The position numbers and the translations under genes were made by a program. A DNA stretch of 64,000 nt from Nostoc sp. PCC 7524 (lineage in GTDB: Bacteria > Cyanobacteriota > Cyanobacteriia > Cyanobacteriales > Nostocaceae). Below, piece after piece: positions 51,845 to 60,094 of the stretch; within the stretch, counting starts at the first letter, position 1, and every line of letters starts with the position of its first letter. The notes below the pieces were generated by a model. It had not been told where the DNA came from and searched no databases. It worked only from the letters and a program-made list of their open reading frames with translations. The stretch is from the NCBI RefSeq assembly GCF_000316645.1, contig NC_019684.1:1860001-1924000 (forward strand). Reading direction: 5' to 3'.

Positions 51845-52354
51845 ATGACATCACAACCCCATCCAGATGCACCGGGAATGATGGTAACTTGTGCGGTTGT
51901 TACCGTCAGCGATACACGTACCCCAGAAACAGATAAAAGTGGTCAAATTATCCAGGCGTTACTAGCTAATGCTCATCATGTTGTGGGAGCATACGCGATT
52001 ATTAAGGATGAACCAAACCAAATTCAACAGCGATTAGCATCACTTAGTCAAAAAGTCAATATAGATGCTGTGATTTTTAATGGTGGTACAGGGATTGCGC
52101 CCAGAGATACTACCTATGATGCCATTGAAAAATTGCTGGAAAAAACCTTGCCGGGATTTGGTGAGTTGTTTAGATTTTTAAGTTATCAAGAAATCGGTTC
52201 TCGTGCGATCGCCTCTCGTGCTGTGGCTGGTGTTTATCAAAATAAACTTATCTTTTCTCTGCCTGGTTCTAGCAATGCTGTGCGGTTGGGCATGGAAAAA
52301 TTAATCTTACCAGAACTGACTCACTTGGTTAGTCAACTACGAAAATCAAGCTAG
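51845..52354 (+). CDS. Molybdopterin adenylyltransferase-type protein (MoaB/Mog family)
   Basis: A 169-residue protein of the MoaB/Mog/MoeA-domain family in molybdenum cofactor synthesis. It binds molybdopterin or catalyses its adenylylation. Landmarks are [19 protein letters not shown] near the start, [17 protein letters not shown] with the conserved Gly-Gly-Thr-Gly and Asp, and [22 protein letters not shown]. The true start is probably 51845 ([12 protein letters not shown]); the frame reaches 51806 through repetitive sequence. The distinction between MoaB and Mog cannot be made from sequence alone. No other molybdopterin gene is adjacent. Confidence 0.9.
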   Translation: MTSQPHPDAPGMMVTCAVVTVSDTRTPETDKSGQIIQALLANAHHVVGAYAIIKDEPNQIQQRLASLSQKVNIDAVIFNGGTGIAPRDTTYDAIEKLLEKTLPGFGELFRFLSYQEIGSRAIASRAVAGVYQNKLIFSLPGSSNAVRLGMEKLILPELTHLVSQLRKSS

Positions 52355-52405
52355 ATATTAGTATCACCAATCACACAACGCTGTCAGGAAAATTTCCTAC
52401 CCCGC

Positions 52406-53968
52406 CTAAACCCCCGACTCCCTATCTTCTTCAACGATTTCAGCCCTCTGTGTAAGTGGTTTCACTACTTTAGCGATCGCTTCCTGGACAAATGCTTGAA
52501 TAAATTCATCCCGGCGATTAATTTGGAACTGTCGCTGTACAACTTCTGTCATCCCACCATCGCCCCAATCTTGATCATGGCGGAAATATTCAATAAAACT
52601 TTTACCCGCAATCCGGGTTAAATATGCGGCTGTCACCCCTTGAATTGCCCTACCAATCACAAACGTTGCTACATTTAATTGCAAAGCCGTAGACAGTAAT
52701 TGAATTGCACCTTTGACAATACCTAAACTGGCGATCGTCTTAGCTAAAGACAGGGCTAACTCTCGTCCCCGTTCCATGTTCAATTCACAACCATAGACTC
52801 TGCCAATTTCTACCACCATTTGGGCATTGACGGCGGCTGTTGCTAGTAAGTCTACTACGGGTAAAGGCGTAACTGATACCACACCCGCGCCAATCCACTG
52901 AAATCGCTCAACGATTTTATCAGCTTGGCGGCGGCGTTGAGCATCGATGAGTTTACGGGCTTCTTCTCCCAGACGCAGAGATTGCAAGAGAATATTATCT
53001 GCCACTAAATCCTCACCCTCAGCCCGTAAAATTGCCGCCATTCGCCGCAGTAAGGGGACAATTTCTGGTTCTGGTTGGAAGGTTTCCCCTGTTTCTAATT
53101 GTGCAGATTGGGGATTGGCAGCGATCGCTACGACATCATTTGTGGCAATAAATCCCCGCACCCGTTGGCGTAACCTTGCCAAAATCGCCTCTTTATCTGT
53201 ATCTGTATATAAGTCAGTTTTGTTGAGAACTAGCAGCGATCGCTTACCAATTTCCGCTAAACCCTTTAAAGGCTCATATTCTGAGCGTCGTAAATCATTA
53301 TCCACCACGAACAATAGTAAATCTGCCTCTGTTGCCAATGCCCTAGCTAATTGTTCCCGTTCTGTTCCTGCCACCCCAGCCTCTAAAATCCCTGGTGTAT
53401 CGGTAATTAAAATTTTGCGTTCTAATCCTTTCAATCGCAAACAGTAGGTTTCACCTGCTGTAGTTGTCCCCATCGGTGCGTCTACTCTCCCCACCATGCG
53501 CCCCATAATGGCATTGACTAAGGAAGTTTTGCCCGCACTGCCTGTACCAAACACCACAACTTGAATTTCACCCTTGGCTAAGTTGGCTTCAATCTCCTTA
53601 GTACGACTGAGTAAAGCCTGACGTGTAACTTCATCTTGAATTTGCGCTACTTGTTGCCGCACTGCTTGCAGGGTGGAAGAAGCCGCATCAGATTTAGCAG
53701 CCGGAATCTGTGCTGGTGTTACGCGTCTGTGATTGCGACGGGAACGTTGTTCACCAGATTGTAATACCAGCACGTAATAGACAAAAGCAGCTACTAAAGC
53801 CCCAATGAGAACAATCAGCAGCAACAGCAGCAAATTACCCAGCAGTGGGGAATAAGATAGTTGCCAATAAAGGCGAGACAGGGAATCAATCAGCCACAGG
53901 GCGAGTCCCAGAATGACGATTAATCCAATGATTAAGGTGACTAGGCGCGACAGAGGCATGGGTGGCAT
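52406..53968 (-). CDS. Membrane-anchored GTPase with DUF697 domain
   Basis: A 520-residue protein. Two N-terminal membrane helices (about residues 7-30 and 38-68) are followed by a G domain (about 125-290) with Walker A GTGSAGKTSLVNAI, DTPG in LITDTPGIL and NKTD in VLNKTDLYTD, of the Era/TrmE-like type. The C-terminal DUF697 region (about 330-480) has LPVVDLLATAAVNAQMVVEIG and a helical bundle, and the last residues are acidic. Such proteins occur in most cyanobacteria; the function is unknown but may involve chloroplast-like membrane biogenesis. The start at 53968 (MPPMPLSR) may be the second Met (MPLSRLVTL) three codons later. It is convergent with moaB. Confidence 0.88.
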   Translation of the reverse strand: MPPMPLSRLVTLIIGLIVILGLALWLIDSLSRLYWQLSYSPLLGNLLLLLLIVLIGALVAAFVYYVLVLQSGEQRSRRNHRRVTPAQIPAAKSDAASSTLQAVRQQVAQIQDEVTRQALLSRTKEIEANLAKGEIQVVVFGTGSAGKTSLVNAIMGRMVGRVDAPMGTTTAGETYCLRLKGLERKILITDTPGILEAGVAGTEREQLARALATEADLLLFVVDNDLRRSEYEPLKGLAEIGKRSLLVLNKTDLYTDTDKEAILARLRQRVRGFIATNDVVAIAANPQSAQLETGETFQPEPEIVPLLRRMAAILRAEGEDLVADNILLQSLRLGEEARKLIDAQRRRQADKIVERFQWIGAGVVSVTPLPVVDLLATAAVNAQMVVEIGRVYGCELNMERGRELALSLAKTIASLGIVKGAIQLLSTALQLNVATFVIGRAIQGVTAAYLTRIAGKSFIEYFRHDQDWGDGGMTEVVQRQFQINRRDEFIQAFVQEAIAKVVKPLTQRAEIVEEDRESGV

Positions 53969-54080
53969 TGGTAAATATTAAATACCCAGATGCTTCTAAT
54001 CTTAATAGTTTCAGTTTGCGATCGCTCTGCCAGTTTTTCATCCTTAAGTTCCTGGTTTTACAGATGTGATTTTTGCACAA

Positions 54081-54125
54081 TAGGGACTGGGGATTGGGTA
54101 CTAGGGACTGGGTACTGGGGAAAAA
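54081..54125. repeat. Short GGGACTGGG-type tandem repeat
   Basis: Near copies of GGGACTGGGTACTGGG lie at 54084-54120, upstream of the DUF937 gene. It is an intergenic low-complexity tract. Confidence 0.6.
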
Positions 54126-54194
54126 TTTTCCCTGATCTTTCCTGTCCCCTGGCTCTTCCTGCCTTCACATACAACATAAGGAGAACTCAACAAT

Positions 54195-54719
54195 ATGGGA
54201 CTGTTTGATCAAATTCTCGGTGCTGTCAATAACCCGAATCTACAAGGTAATATGGGTCAAATAGAAACTATCATCAAGACTGTGCAGGATTTGAGTAATA
54301 CCACAGGTACAGATCCAGCAACTATACAATCTGTCGTAGGGGTTGTAGGTAACTATGTACGTGCTGCTTTACAACAAAAGCGAGCCACAGAAGGCAATGA
54401 ATCAGCACAGGCTGTGGTGAATCAATATGCTGGTACTTCTTTCGATCCCCAAGCCGTCAACTCAATATTTTCTCCTGATACACAACAACAAGTTGCAGGG
54501 GTAACAGCCCAGCGCACCGGGTTAGATGCTAGCACTATTCAACAGTTGCTACCTGTTGTTGTGCCTTTAGTGCTGAATTTCTTGCAATCTGGGGCTAATA
54601 AGCAGAATTCTCAAACTGCTGGCAATCCCATCTTGAATAACTTCCTGGATGCAGACAGAGATGGTGATGTCGATATTGCTGACGCTATCCAACTAGCTAG
54701 TCGGTACGTTCGCAGATAA
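54195..54719 (+). CDS. DUF937-family protein with a C-terminal calcium-binding-like loop
   Basis: A 174-residue protein. The N-terminal part (GLFDQILGAVNNP) and middle (PVVVPLVLNFLQSGAN) fit the DUF937/YidB family. At the C-terminus the segment DADRDGDVDIADAIQL (about residues 152-167) looks like a single EF-hand or dockerin-type calcium loop. It is Gln/Asn/Ala-rich and non-membrane, with an AGGAGAA ribosome-binding site 14 bases upstream. Function unknown; the family's members are often secreted or cell-surface proteins in Proteobacteria, but there is no signal peptide here. An inverted repeat follows about 100 bases after the stop (54817-54845). Confidence 0.8.
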   Translation: MGLFDQILGAVNNPNLQGNMGQIETIIKTVQDLSNTTGTDPATIQSVVGVVGNYVRAALQQKRATEGNESAQAVVNQYAGTSFDPQAVNSIFSPDTQQQVAGVTAQRTGLDASTIQQLLPVVVPLVLNFLQSGANKQNSQTAGNPILNNFLDADRDGDVDIADAIQLASRYVRR

Positions 54720-55109
54720 ATAAATATCAAATGTTTTTCGTTTTGCTTTAGCAATTTAATTGCAGATTGGCGATTCTCTTGTCAAGATCAGGGAAAGAGG
54801 GAGAAATAATTTTCAGGTAGAGACGTTGCATTGCAACGTCTCTACAAATCACTTCCTCTTTCAAGCTGTCAATATCAGGGTGCATTATCGCAGAGCGCAC
54901 ACACCATGATCTCAAACTGCTACCTCAATTTGACGGCGTAAATTGAGAGCGCGATCGCTTACTTTCCCTATATCGAGATAGGTAAAATTGTGGAGCATTG
55001 GGGGCAAGGTGATATCTTTGCCATGATGCAGGAGTTGGGTGTAGTTCCATCACCTAATATTGAACATAATAGAGAAAAATTAATTGTACTTGAGCCAGGA
55101 AAATTAATC
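54720..55109. other. About 390 bases upstream of the toxin-antitoxin pair
   Basis: Apart from the inverted repeat at 54817-54845 I see nothing identifiable. The frame of the downstream antitoxin is open from a GTG at 54990, but this extension is not in the family, so the region is probably 5' untranslated and promoter sequence. Two HIP1-type sites are present. Confidence 0.5.
54817..54845. repeat. Perfect inverted repeat (14-base arms, 1-base loop)
   Basis: GTAGAGACGTTGCA, loop T, TGCAACGTCTCTAC. A near-perfect palindrome of a type frequent between cyanobacterial genes. It could form a very stable hairpin in RNA or a cruciform. It lies 98 bases after the DUF937 stop. Confidence 0.75.
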
Positions 55110-55439
55110 ATGAGCCTCGTTTTACAGTGTGAGACACCACCTCTTCGCGAAGATGAAACAGGAGCAATTCGAGTTGGTAATTCCAGAGTTCTGCTAGAAA
55201 CTGTGATTCGAGCGTTTCAAGATGGTGCATCCCCTGAGTCTATTGTTCATCGGTACTCAACCTTATCCTTATCAGATGTATACAATACAATCGGTTACTA
55301 TCTCCGACATCACGATGCTGTAGAAGAGTATTTAACACAGAGAGAGCAGTTGGCTGAATCTGTACAACAACGTTTGTCAAGCACTCAACCTGATTTGAGC
55401 CTCATTCGTTCTCGTTTATTGTCTCAACAGAATCCATAG
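55110..55439 (+). CDS. DUF433-family antitoxin
   Basis: A 109-residue protein. PPLREDETGAIRVGNSRVLLETV near the start, then AFQDGASPESIVHRYSTLSLSDVYNTIGYYL, is the DUF433 type of antitoxin (a small helix-turn-helix-like protein). It has no membrane or enzymatic motifs. I choose ATG 55110 with an AGGA ribosome-binding site 9 bases upstream; the longer open frame from GTG at 54990 has no family support. The stop is followed by the toxin gene after 8 bases, so the two should be cotranscribed. The C-terminal third (LSSTQPDLSLIRSRLLS) is a likely toxin-binding tail. Confidence 0.8.
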   Translation: MSLVLQCETPPLREDETGAIRVGNSRVLLETVIRAFQDGASPESIVHRYSTLSLSDVYNTIGYYLRHHDAVEEYLTQREQLAESVQQRLSSTQPDLSLIRSRLLSQQNP

Positions 55440-55447
55440 CCACAATT

Positions 55448-55798
55448 ATGTTGAGCTTGTTAAGCGATGAAAACTTTAATGGCGACATAGTTAGGGGGCT
55501 GTTTTTGCGTCAACCTCATCTTGATTTGCTTCGGGTTCAGGATGTAGGTTTGAGACAAGTAGACGATCCAGCAATTTTAGCTTGGGCGGCCAGCAATGAG
55601 CGTATCCTTCTCACCCATGATCGTGCAACTATGCCCGAATTTGCTTATGAACGTTTGGTGAGGGGAGAACTGATGGCAGGGTTATTTGTTGTTAATGATA
55701 GAATGCCTACTCGACAGGCGATTGATGAGTTGTTACTACTCGTAGATTACACTGAGCAAGCAGAGTGGAAAGGATCTGTATTATACCTACCGTTATAA
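55448..55798 (+). CDS. DUF5615 PIN-like toxin
   Basis: A 116-residue protein of the DUF5615 PIN-like family, partner of DUF433 antitoxins. Acidic residues expected for a PIN-type RNase are present: Asp in SDENFNGDIVRGL near the start, Asp in DVGLRQVDDPAILAWAA, and THDRATMPEF (Asp) in the middle. The C-terminus QAIDELLLLVDYTEQAEW is helical. It starts (MLSLLSDENFNG) 8 bases after the antitoxin stop. The toxin probably degrades RNA, but the family's target is not known to me. The pair stands in normal core DNA and not in a recognised island. Confidence 0.82.
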   Translation: MLSLLSDENFNGDIVRGLFLRQPHLDLLRVQDVGLRQVDDPAILAWAASNERILLTHDRATMPEFAYERLVRGELMAGLFVVNDRMPTRQAIDELLLLVDYTEQAEWKGSVLYLPL

Positions 55799-56003
55799 AT
55801 TAGTTAATAAAAGCAGTGCTAGTGTGAGTATGATATCTGTGGTCATGCGACATGGGCATTAGGAGATGGCGTTTGTTGTAATTGATGTCCATAATTCATT
55901 TATCTTCCATAGATGGAGCGTCATAAATAACACGTCGCGACACCGGAAAACCCTAATTATAGTTTGTGTCCGGTGAGCGCGAACGTTAACAGCGATCGCC
56001 GCA

Positions 56004-57461
56004 TTAACCAAAAATACAACCGCTACGTGGGGGAAGTGTTAACGCCAGCTGCTGTGTTTCTCCTTCACCTTGCCATTTAAATTCTGCATTGCCGTATAAC
56101 ATCTGGTTGGGTTGAGTCTTTAAACTAGCGACATCTAAGTTAACCTGCGCTGATGCTGTACCCGCATTAACGGCAATAATTAATTCCTCATTTCCGAAAG
56201 TGCGGGCAAAAATGTACAATTCTCCCCGCGCCCAAAGAATTTTGTAGTCGCCTATCCGTAATGCTGGGTAAGTATGGCGCAAAGCAATTAACTGGCGATG
56301 AGTCTGGTAAATTTCTCTATTCCAGTTAGCTTCTAAAGGAAAACCACGCCGAGAATCGGGATCTATTGCACCGGGTAAACCAACTTCATCTCCATAGTAA
56401 ATACTAGGCGCACCAGGAAAGGTTAGCATTAATAGAGTTGCTAATTCTACACTGGCTTGATCACCCCCAGCAATGGTAATTAACCGCGCTGTATCATGAC
56501 TTGCCAGTAAGTTAAGCTGGGTAAGTTGAATTTCCCAAGGGTATAGTTGCAATAATTCCTCAATTTTCTGGCCGTACTCAGCTGCGAATAGGGGCGGGTA
56601 TGGTTGATAATCACGACTTTGGACTTGTTCTAAGACTACGCGATCGCCTGCTGTAAAGGCAATTGTCGGCCCCGCAAATAAATAATTCATCACGCCATCA
56701 AATTGTGTACCATCTAGCCACTCACGGGAATCTCCCCAGACTTCCCCCACAATGTAAGCATCAGGATTGATGGCTTTGACTCGTTCTCGAAACTCTTGCC
56801 AAAAACCAGGTGTCTTAATTTCAAAGGGTACATCTAAGCGCCAGCCGTCAATACCGAATTTCATCCAATACTCGGCAATTTCCATGATGTATTCCCGTAC
56901 TTCTGGATTGTCATGATTAAATACGGGTAAAGCACGATTACCAGCCCAACCTACATAGTTAGCGGGTAATTCACCAGTGTAGGGTGCAAGGGGCCAGCCT
57001 TCAATTTTGAACCAATTCACCCAAGGGGAATGGGGGCCATTTTCTAAAATGTCGTGAAAAAAGAAAAATCCCCGACTGGCATGATTAAATACTCCATCGA
57101 GAACAACTTTAATATTTCTTTCGTGGGCTGCGTCTAGTAATTCTTTAAAAGCTGGATTACCCCCTAACATGGGGTCTACTTGATAATAATCATGGGTGTG
57201 ATAGCGGTGATTACTAGCAGATTGAAATATGGGTGTGAAATAAATAGCATTAATGCCTAAGTCTTTGATGTAGTCTAATTGCTCCATAATGCCCCATAAA
57301 TCACCGCCTTTGTAACCTTGGAGTGTGGGCATTGCTTCCCAATCTTCCCAACGGGCTTCACGCAGTAGGCGTTTGCGGGGCTGTTTACTTCTGGCGAAAC
57401 GGTCTGGAAAAATCTGGTAGAAAACAGCGTGCTTAACCCAGTCTGGTGTTTGAATTTGCAT
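56004..57461 (-). CDS. Glycoside hydrolase family 13 enzyme (alpha-amylase/cyclomaltodextrinase type)
   Basis: A 485-residue starch- or glycogen-degrading enzyme. GH13 conserved regions are VVLDGVFNHASRG (region I), DGWRLDVPFE (region II, catalytic Asp nucleophile), YIVGEVWGD (region III, catalytic Glu), and NLLASHDTARL (region IV, transition-state Asp). All catalytic residues are intact. The start MQIQTPDWVKHAVFYQIFPDRFARS at 57461 is typical of neopullulanase and cyclomaltodextrinase-like enzymes, and no signal peptide is present, so it acts in the cytoplasm on glycogen-derived maltodextrins. A frame extension to 57524 adds 21 unsupported residues. Confidence 0.93.
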   Translation of the reverse strand: MQIQTPDWVKHAVFYQIFPDRFARSKQPRKRLLREARWEDWEAMPTLQGYKGGDLWGIMEQLDYIKDLGINAIYFTPIFQSASNHRYHTHDYYQVDPMLGGNPAFKELLDAAHERNIKVVLDGVFNHASRGFFFFHDILENGPHSPWVNWFKIEGWPLAPYTGELPANYVGWAGNRALPVFNHDNPEVREYIMEIAEYWMKFGIDGWRLDVPFEIKTPGFWQEFRERVKAINPDAYIVGEVWGDSREWLDGTQFDGVMNYLFAGPTIAFTAGDRVVLEQVQSRDYQPYPPLFAAEYGQKIEELLQLYPWEIQLTQLNLLASHDTARLITIAGGDQASVELATLLMLTFPGAPSIYYGDEVGLPGAIDPDSRRGFPLEANWNREIYQTHRQLIALRHTYPALRIGDYKILWARGELYIFARTFGNEELIIAVNAGTASAQVNLDVASLKTQPNQMLYGNAEFKWQGEGETQQLALTLPPRSGCIFG

Positions 57462-57524
57462 GAATTCCCCTTGTGTTTCTTCAGGAGTGATTTTTGCAAA
57501 TACTTGCCTATTTGCGATTCTCAC

Positions 57525-58043
57525 TGGTGATAGAGAGTTGGCATTTGGTTATCAGTCTTAAGTTGTTAGTTTAGAGGTTTTTGTTGGGATTGACGTTTTG
57601 AAGGCACATATTGTAAGAAATTTTCACGCAGAGGCAAACCAGTGCGGTGGGCGGCTCCGCCGACTTGTAGCAACTGGCGTGCAGAGAAGAGAGTTAAGAG
57701 AGTTTTAAAGAATATTTAAGTATTTAATATAGGATTCCTATTTGATTTTTGTTGGCGTAGCCTGCGCTGGCGCATACAAATCTCAGTACACATTTATTCT
57801 TTCTTCCCTGTTACCTGTCACCTGTTCCCTATCACCTATCTCTACGAGTGATTCAGAAATAAAAGCGAATTACTATATGTAAATAATTATGATTATTTTC
57901 CAGTCTTTTATTCACTTTAATGTTGATTGTAAAAGCTGTGATTAAATATAATTTCACCTCGAAATCAAACCAAAATAATTACCTAAGCTGAGTAGGAAAT
58001 CAAGCAGGTTTGCTGGGTAAAGTGAATTGGAATTGAGGTTAAT
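57525..58043. other. Intergenic region of about 520 bases with two repeat pieces
   Basis: A CACGCAGAGG-bounded element with CGGTGGGCGGCTCCGCCGAC (57644-57663) lies at about 57625-57690. A CCTGTTACCTGTCACCTG-type STRR tract lies at about 57806-57840. Further downstream there is an AT-rich promoter-like stretch before the subtilase start (AGGTTAATATG). No gene is seen. Confidence 0.55.
57625..57690. repeat. Third member of the CTCTGCG-type module family
   Basis: CACGCAGAGG at the left and GGCGTGCAGAG at the right bound a piece that contains the inverted GGGCGGCTCCGCCGAC. Compare 34851-34930 and 62326-62416. The flanking repeat here is less exact. Confidence 0.55.
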
Positions 58044-59771
58044 ATGAGATACGATAAACTTTCTCCTGGGCTGTTGTTGGCGTTTCAGGATTTTGTCAGT
58101 GAGGGAGAGGCAGCGTTAATTACACATAGGCGATCGCTGGGGATAATTGCTCCTAAAAGTGTGATTAAACCTACTAAAAGTATGGTTTTTATTTATTGTG
58201 AGCATGATGCGGATTTCAGCCATCTTTCACAATATGGTATTGAAATAAATCAGAATTTTGGTAATATACGGACGGCTTTTTTACCTATAGAAAATTTGGA
58301 AGTTTTATCTGAAGAAGCAGCTATTCAACGCATTAAGCCATCACGCAAACTCAAACTGCGAATGAATTCTGCACCCCAAGCAGTACAACTATCAAATTTT
58401 CAAGAGAAAACTGGACTGACTGGTAAAGGTGTAATCATCGGCATTATTGATACAGGGATTGATGTTAAACATCCTGCCTTCACTGGGCGGATTTTACGGG
58501 TTTGGGATCAAACAATACCAGGGCCAGGTGTGCATGAGGGGCGCTATGGGGCAGAATTTGCAGGAGAACAGCTTTGTATTTCTCAAGATACAGAAGGTCA
58601 TGGTACTCATGTCGCCGGAATTGCTGCGGGTGCTGATGCTGTCTATGGTGGTGTGGCACCAGAAGCAAAATTAGTAATTATTAAGTCTGATTTGCAGGAT
58701 ACTCACATTGCTGATGCTATCCGCTACATTTTCCGGGTAGCTGGTGAGTTGGGACGACCAGCCGTAGTTAATCTCAGCGTGGGTGGACACGCCGATGCTC
58801 ATGATGGGAGTGATTCCCTATCCCAAATTATCGATGCGGAATCTGGCGCAGGACGAATTGTTTGCTGTGCGGCAGGTAATGAAGGGAACGATAATATTCA
58901 TGGTCAAGCTAATATCCCCGGTGGACGCAGTCGGGGTATGCGCTTTCATGTGCCTCTCAATCAAATTGGCATGGTCTGGTTAAATGCTTGGTATGCCAAT
59001 AGCGGTCAATTAGAAGTCTCTGTACGCAGTCCCAACGGGTTCGTTACTCCTTACCAAAAAATCATGACTCAGGGTAATCCTGCCCAAAGTTATGATTTGC
59101 CAGACTCTCAAGTGGAAATTGTCACACCAGGACCTGACCTAGCCAATGGTGACTATAATTTTTTCGTGCAGATTCGTGGCAGAGGTAGATCCTTAGTACA
59201 AGGTGGGGTCTGGCAATTACGAGTCCGCAACACTGCCGCATCTGACACAATACTAGATGTCTGGACGCTAGACGATACATCATCTGTGTTTTTCACAGGT
59301 AAAAGCGTCAAGGATGCCGTGAAAATTGGCTCTCCTGGTTGTGCTAGCAGTGCGGTGACAGTGGCAGCTTACACTACTAAAGTCAAGTACGAAGATATCG
59401 ATCGCCACATCCGCGAAATGGGTTTAGAATTAAACACTATTTCTGATTTTAGTAGTGAAGGTCCTCTGAGAAATCATGCTCAAAAGCCAGATATCGCCGC
59501 ACCCGGCGCGATGATTGTTTCTACTCTGTCTAGTAATTACAATTGCGATCGCTCCATGATGATTAATTCTCAATTTGTGGTAATGTCTGGTACAAGTATG
59601 GCAGCACCATTTGTTACTGGTTTAATCGCATTGTTATTACAACGTGACCCCAACTTAGACCCAACTACAGTCAAAGCACTGCTTCGCGAAAATAGTTCCA
59701 TCCCCGGCAAACTCCCAGGAACGTTTGACCCTAAATGGGGATTTGGATTAATTAATACAGACAGACTCTAA
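58044..59771 (+). CDS. S8-family subtilisin-like serine peptidase, cytoplasmic-looking
   Basis: A 575-residue subtilase. The catalytic Asp is in IIGIIDTGIDVKHPAF, His in EGHGTHVAGIAAG, the oxyanion Asn in CCAAGNEG, and Ser in MSGTSMAAPFVTG. All four are present, so it should be active. A roughly 120-residue N-terminal region precedes the Asp and may act as a propeptide or domain; it has no hydrophobic signal, which suggests an intracellular or unconventionally exported enzyme. A long insert between the His and Ser parts (about 295-460) contains a beta domain of about 130 residues. It is preceded by GAGGTTAATATG. The downstream gap carries the multi-hairpin element. Confidence 0.93.
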   Translation: MRYDKLSPGLLLAFQDFVSEGEAALITHRRSLGIIAPKSVIKPTKSMVFIYCEHDADFSHLSQYGIEINQNFGNIRTAFLPIENLEVLSEEAAIQRIKPSRKLKLRMNSAPQAVQLSNFQEKTGLTGKGVIIGIIDTGIDVKHPAFTGRILRVWDQTIPGPGVHEGRYGAEFAGEQLCISQDTEGHGTHVAGIAAGADAVYGGVAPEAKLVIIKSDLQDTHIADAIRYIFRVAGELGRPAVVNLSVGGHADAHDGSDSLSQIIDAESGAGRIVCCAAGNEGNDNIHGQANIPGGRSRGMRFHVPLNQIGMVWLNAWYANSGQLEVSVRSPNGFVTPYQKIMTQGNPAQSYDLPDSQVEIVTPGPDLANGDYNFFVQIRGRGRSLVQGGVWQLRVRNTAASDTILDVWTLDDTSSVFFTGKSVKDAVKIGSPGCASSAVTVAAYTTKVKYEDIDRHIREMGLELNTISDFSSEGPLRNHAQKPDIAAPGAMIVSTLSSNYNCDRSMMINSQFVVMSGTSMAAPFVTGLIALLLQRDPNLDPTTVKALLRENSSIPGKLPGTFDPKWGFGLINTDRL

Positions 59772-59812
59772 AAAAGCTACGATGAGATCATCATTGGCGC
59801 TTGCAGAATAGA

Positions 59813-60021
59813 TTGAAGAAGGCAGAAGGCAGGAGGCAGAGGGCAGAAGGTTATTTTCAAAAGGGGATTCAAACCCCTCCTGAAAATAAGCCACCAAATT
59901 TTCAATTTGGTGGGGGTCTTAAACCCTTGCTCCCGACCGTCGCGCAGATGGTTCGGGCAATCAGGGAAGGGATAAATCCCTTCTGCCTTCTGCCCTCTGC
60001 CCTCTGCCTTTCTTTGATAAA
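59813..60021. repeat. Multi-hairpin dispersed element, copy 2
   Basis: Same architecture as 16010-16236. The first stem is TTATTTTCA / TGAAAATAA instead of TTGTTTAG / CTAAACAA, again capped by AGGGG / CCCCT with loop ATTCAAA. The second stem keeps CCACCAAATT / AATTTGGTGG but has loop TTC where copy 1 has GAA. The GGGTCTTAAACCC piece and CTGCCCTCTGCC end are also shared. Only non-coding DNA is on either side. Confidence 0.85.
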
Positions 60022-60094
60022 TATCTCCGAGAATTTTCCGTAAACTTACGTAACTTTCTGTATTGAGTAAATTATCTATAAATTAAAATTAGTC

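Noticed and set aside
59850..59885. T-arm-like GGGGATTCAAACCCC resembling a tRNA piece
   Set aside because: It belongs to the multi-hairpin repeat; there is no acceptor, D-arm or anticodon stem around it, and the other copy has GGGGATTCCGACCCC.
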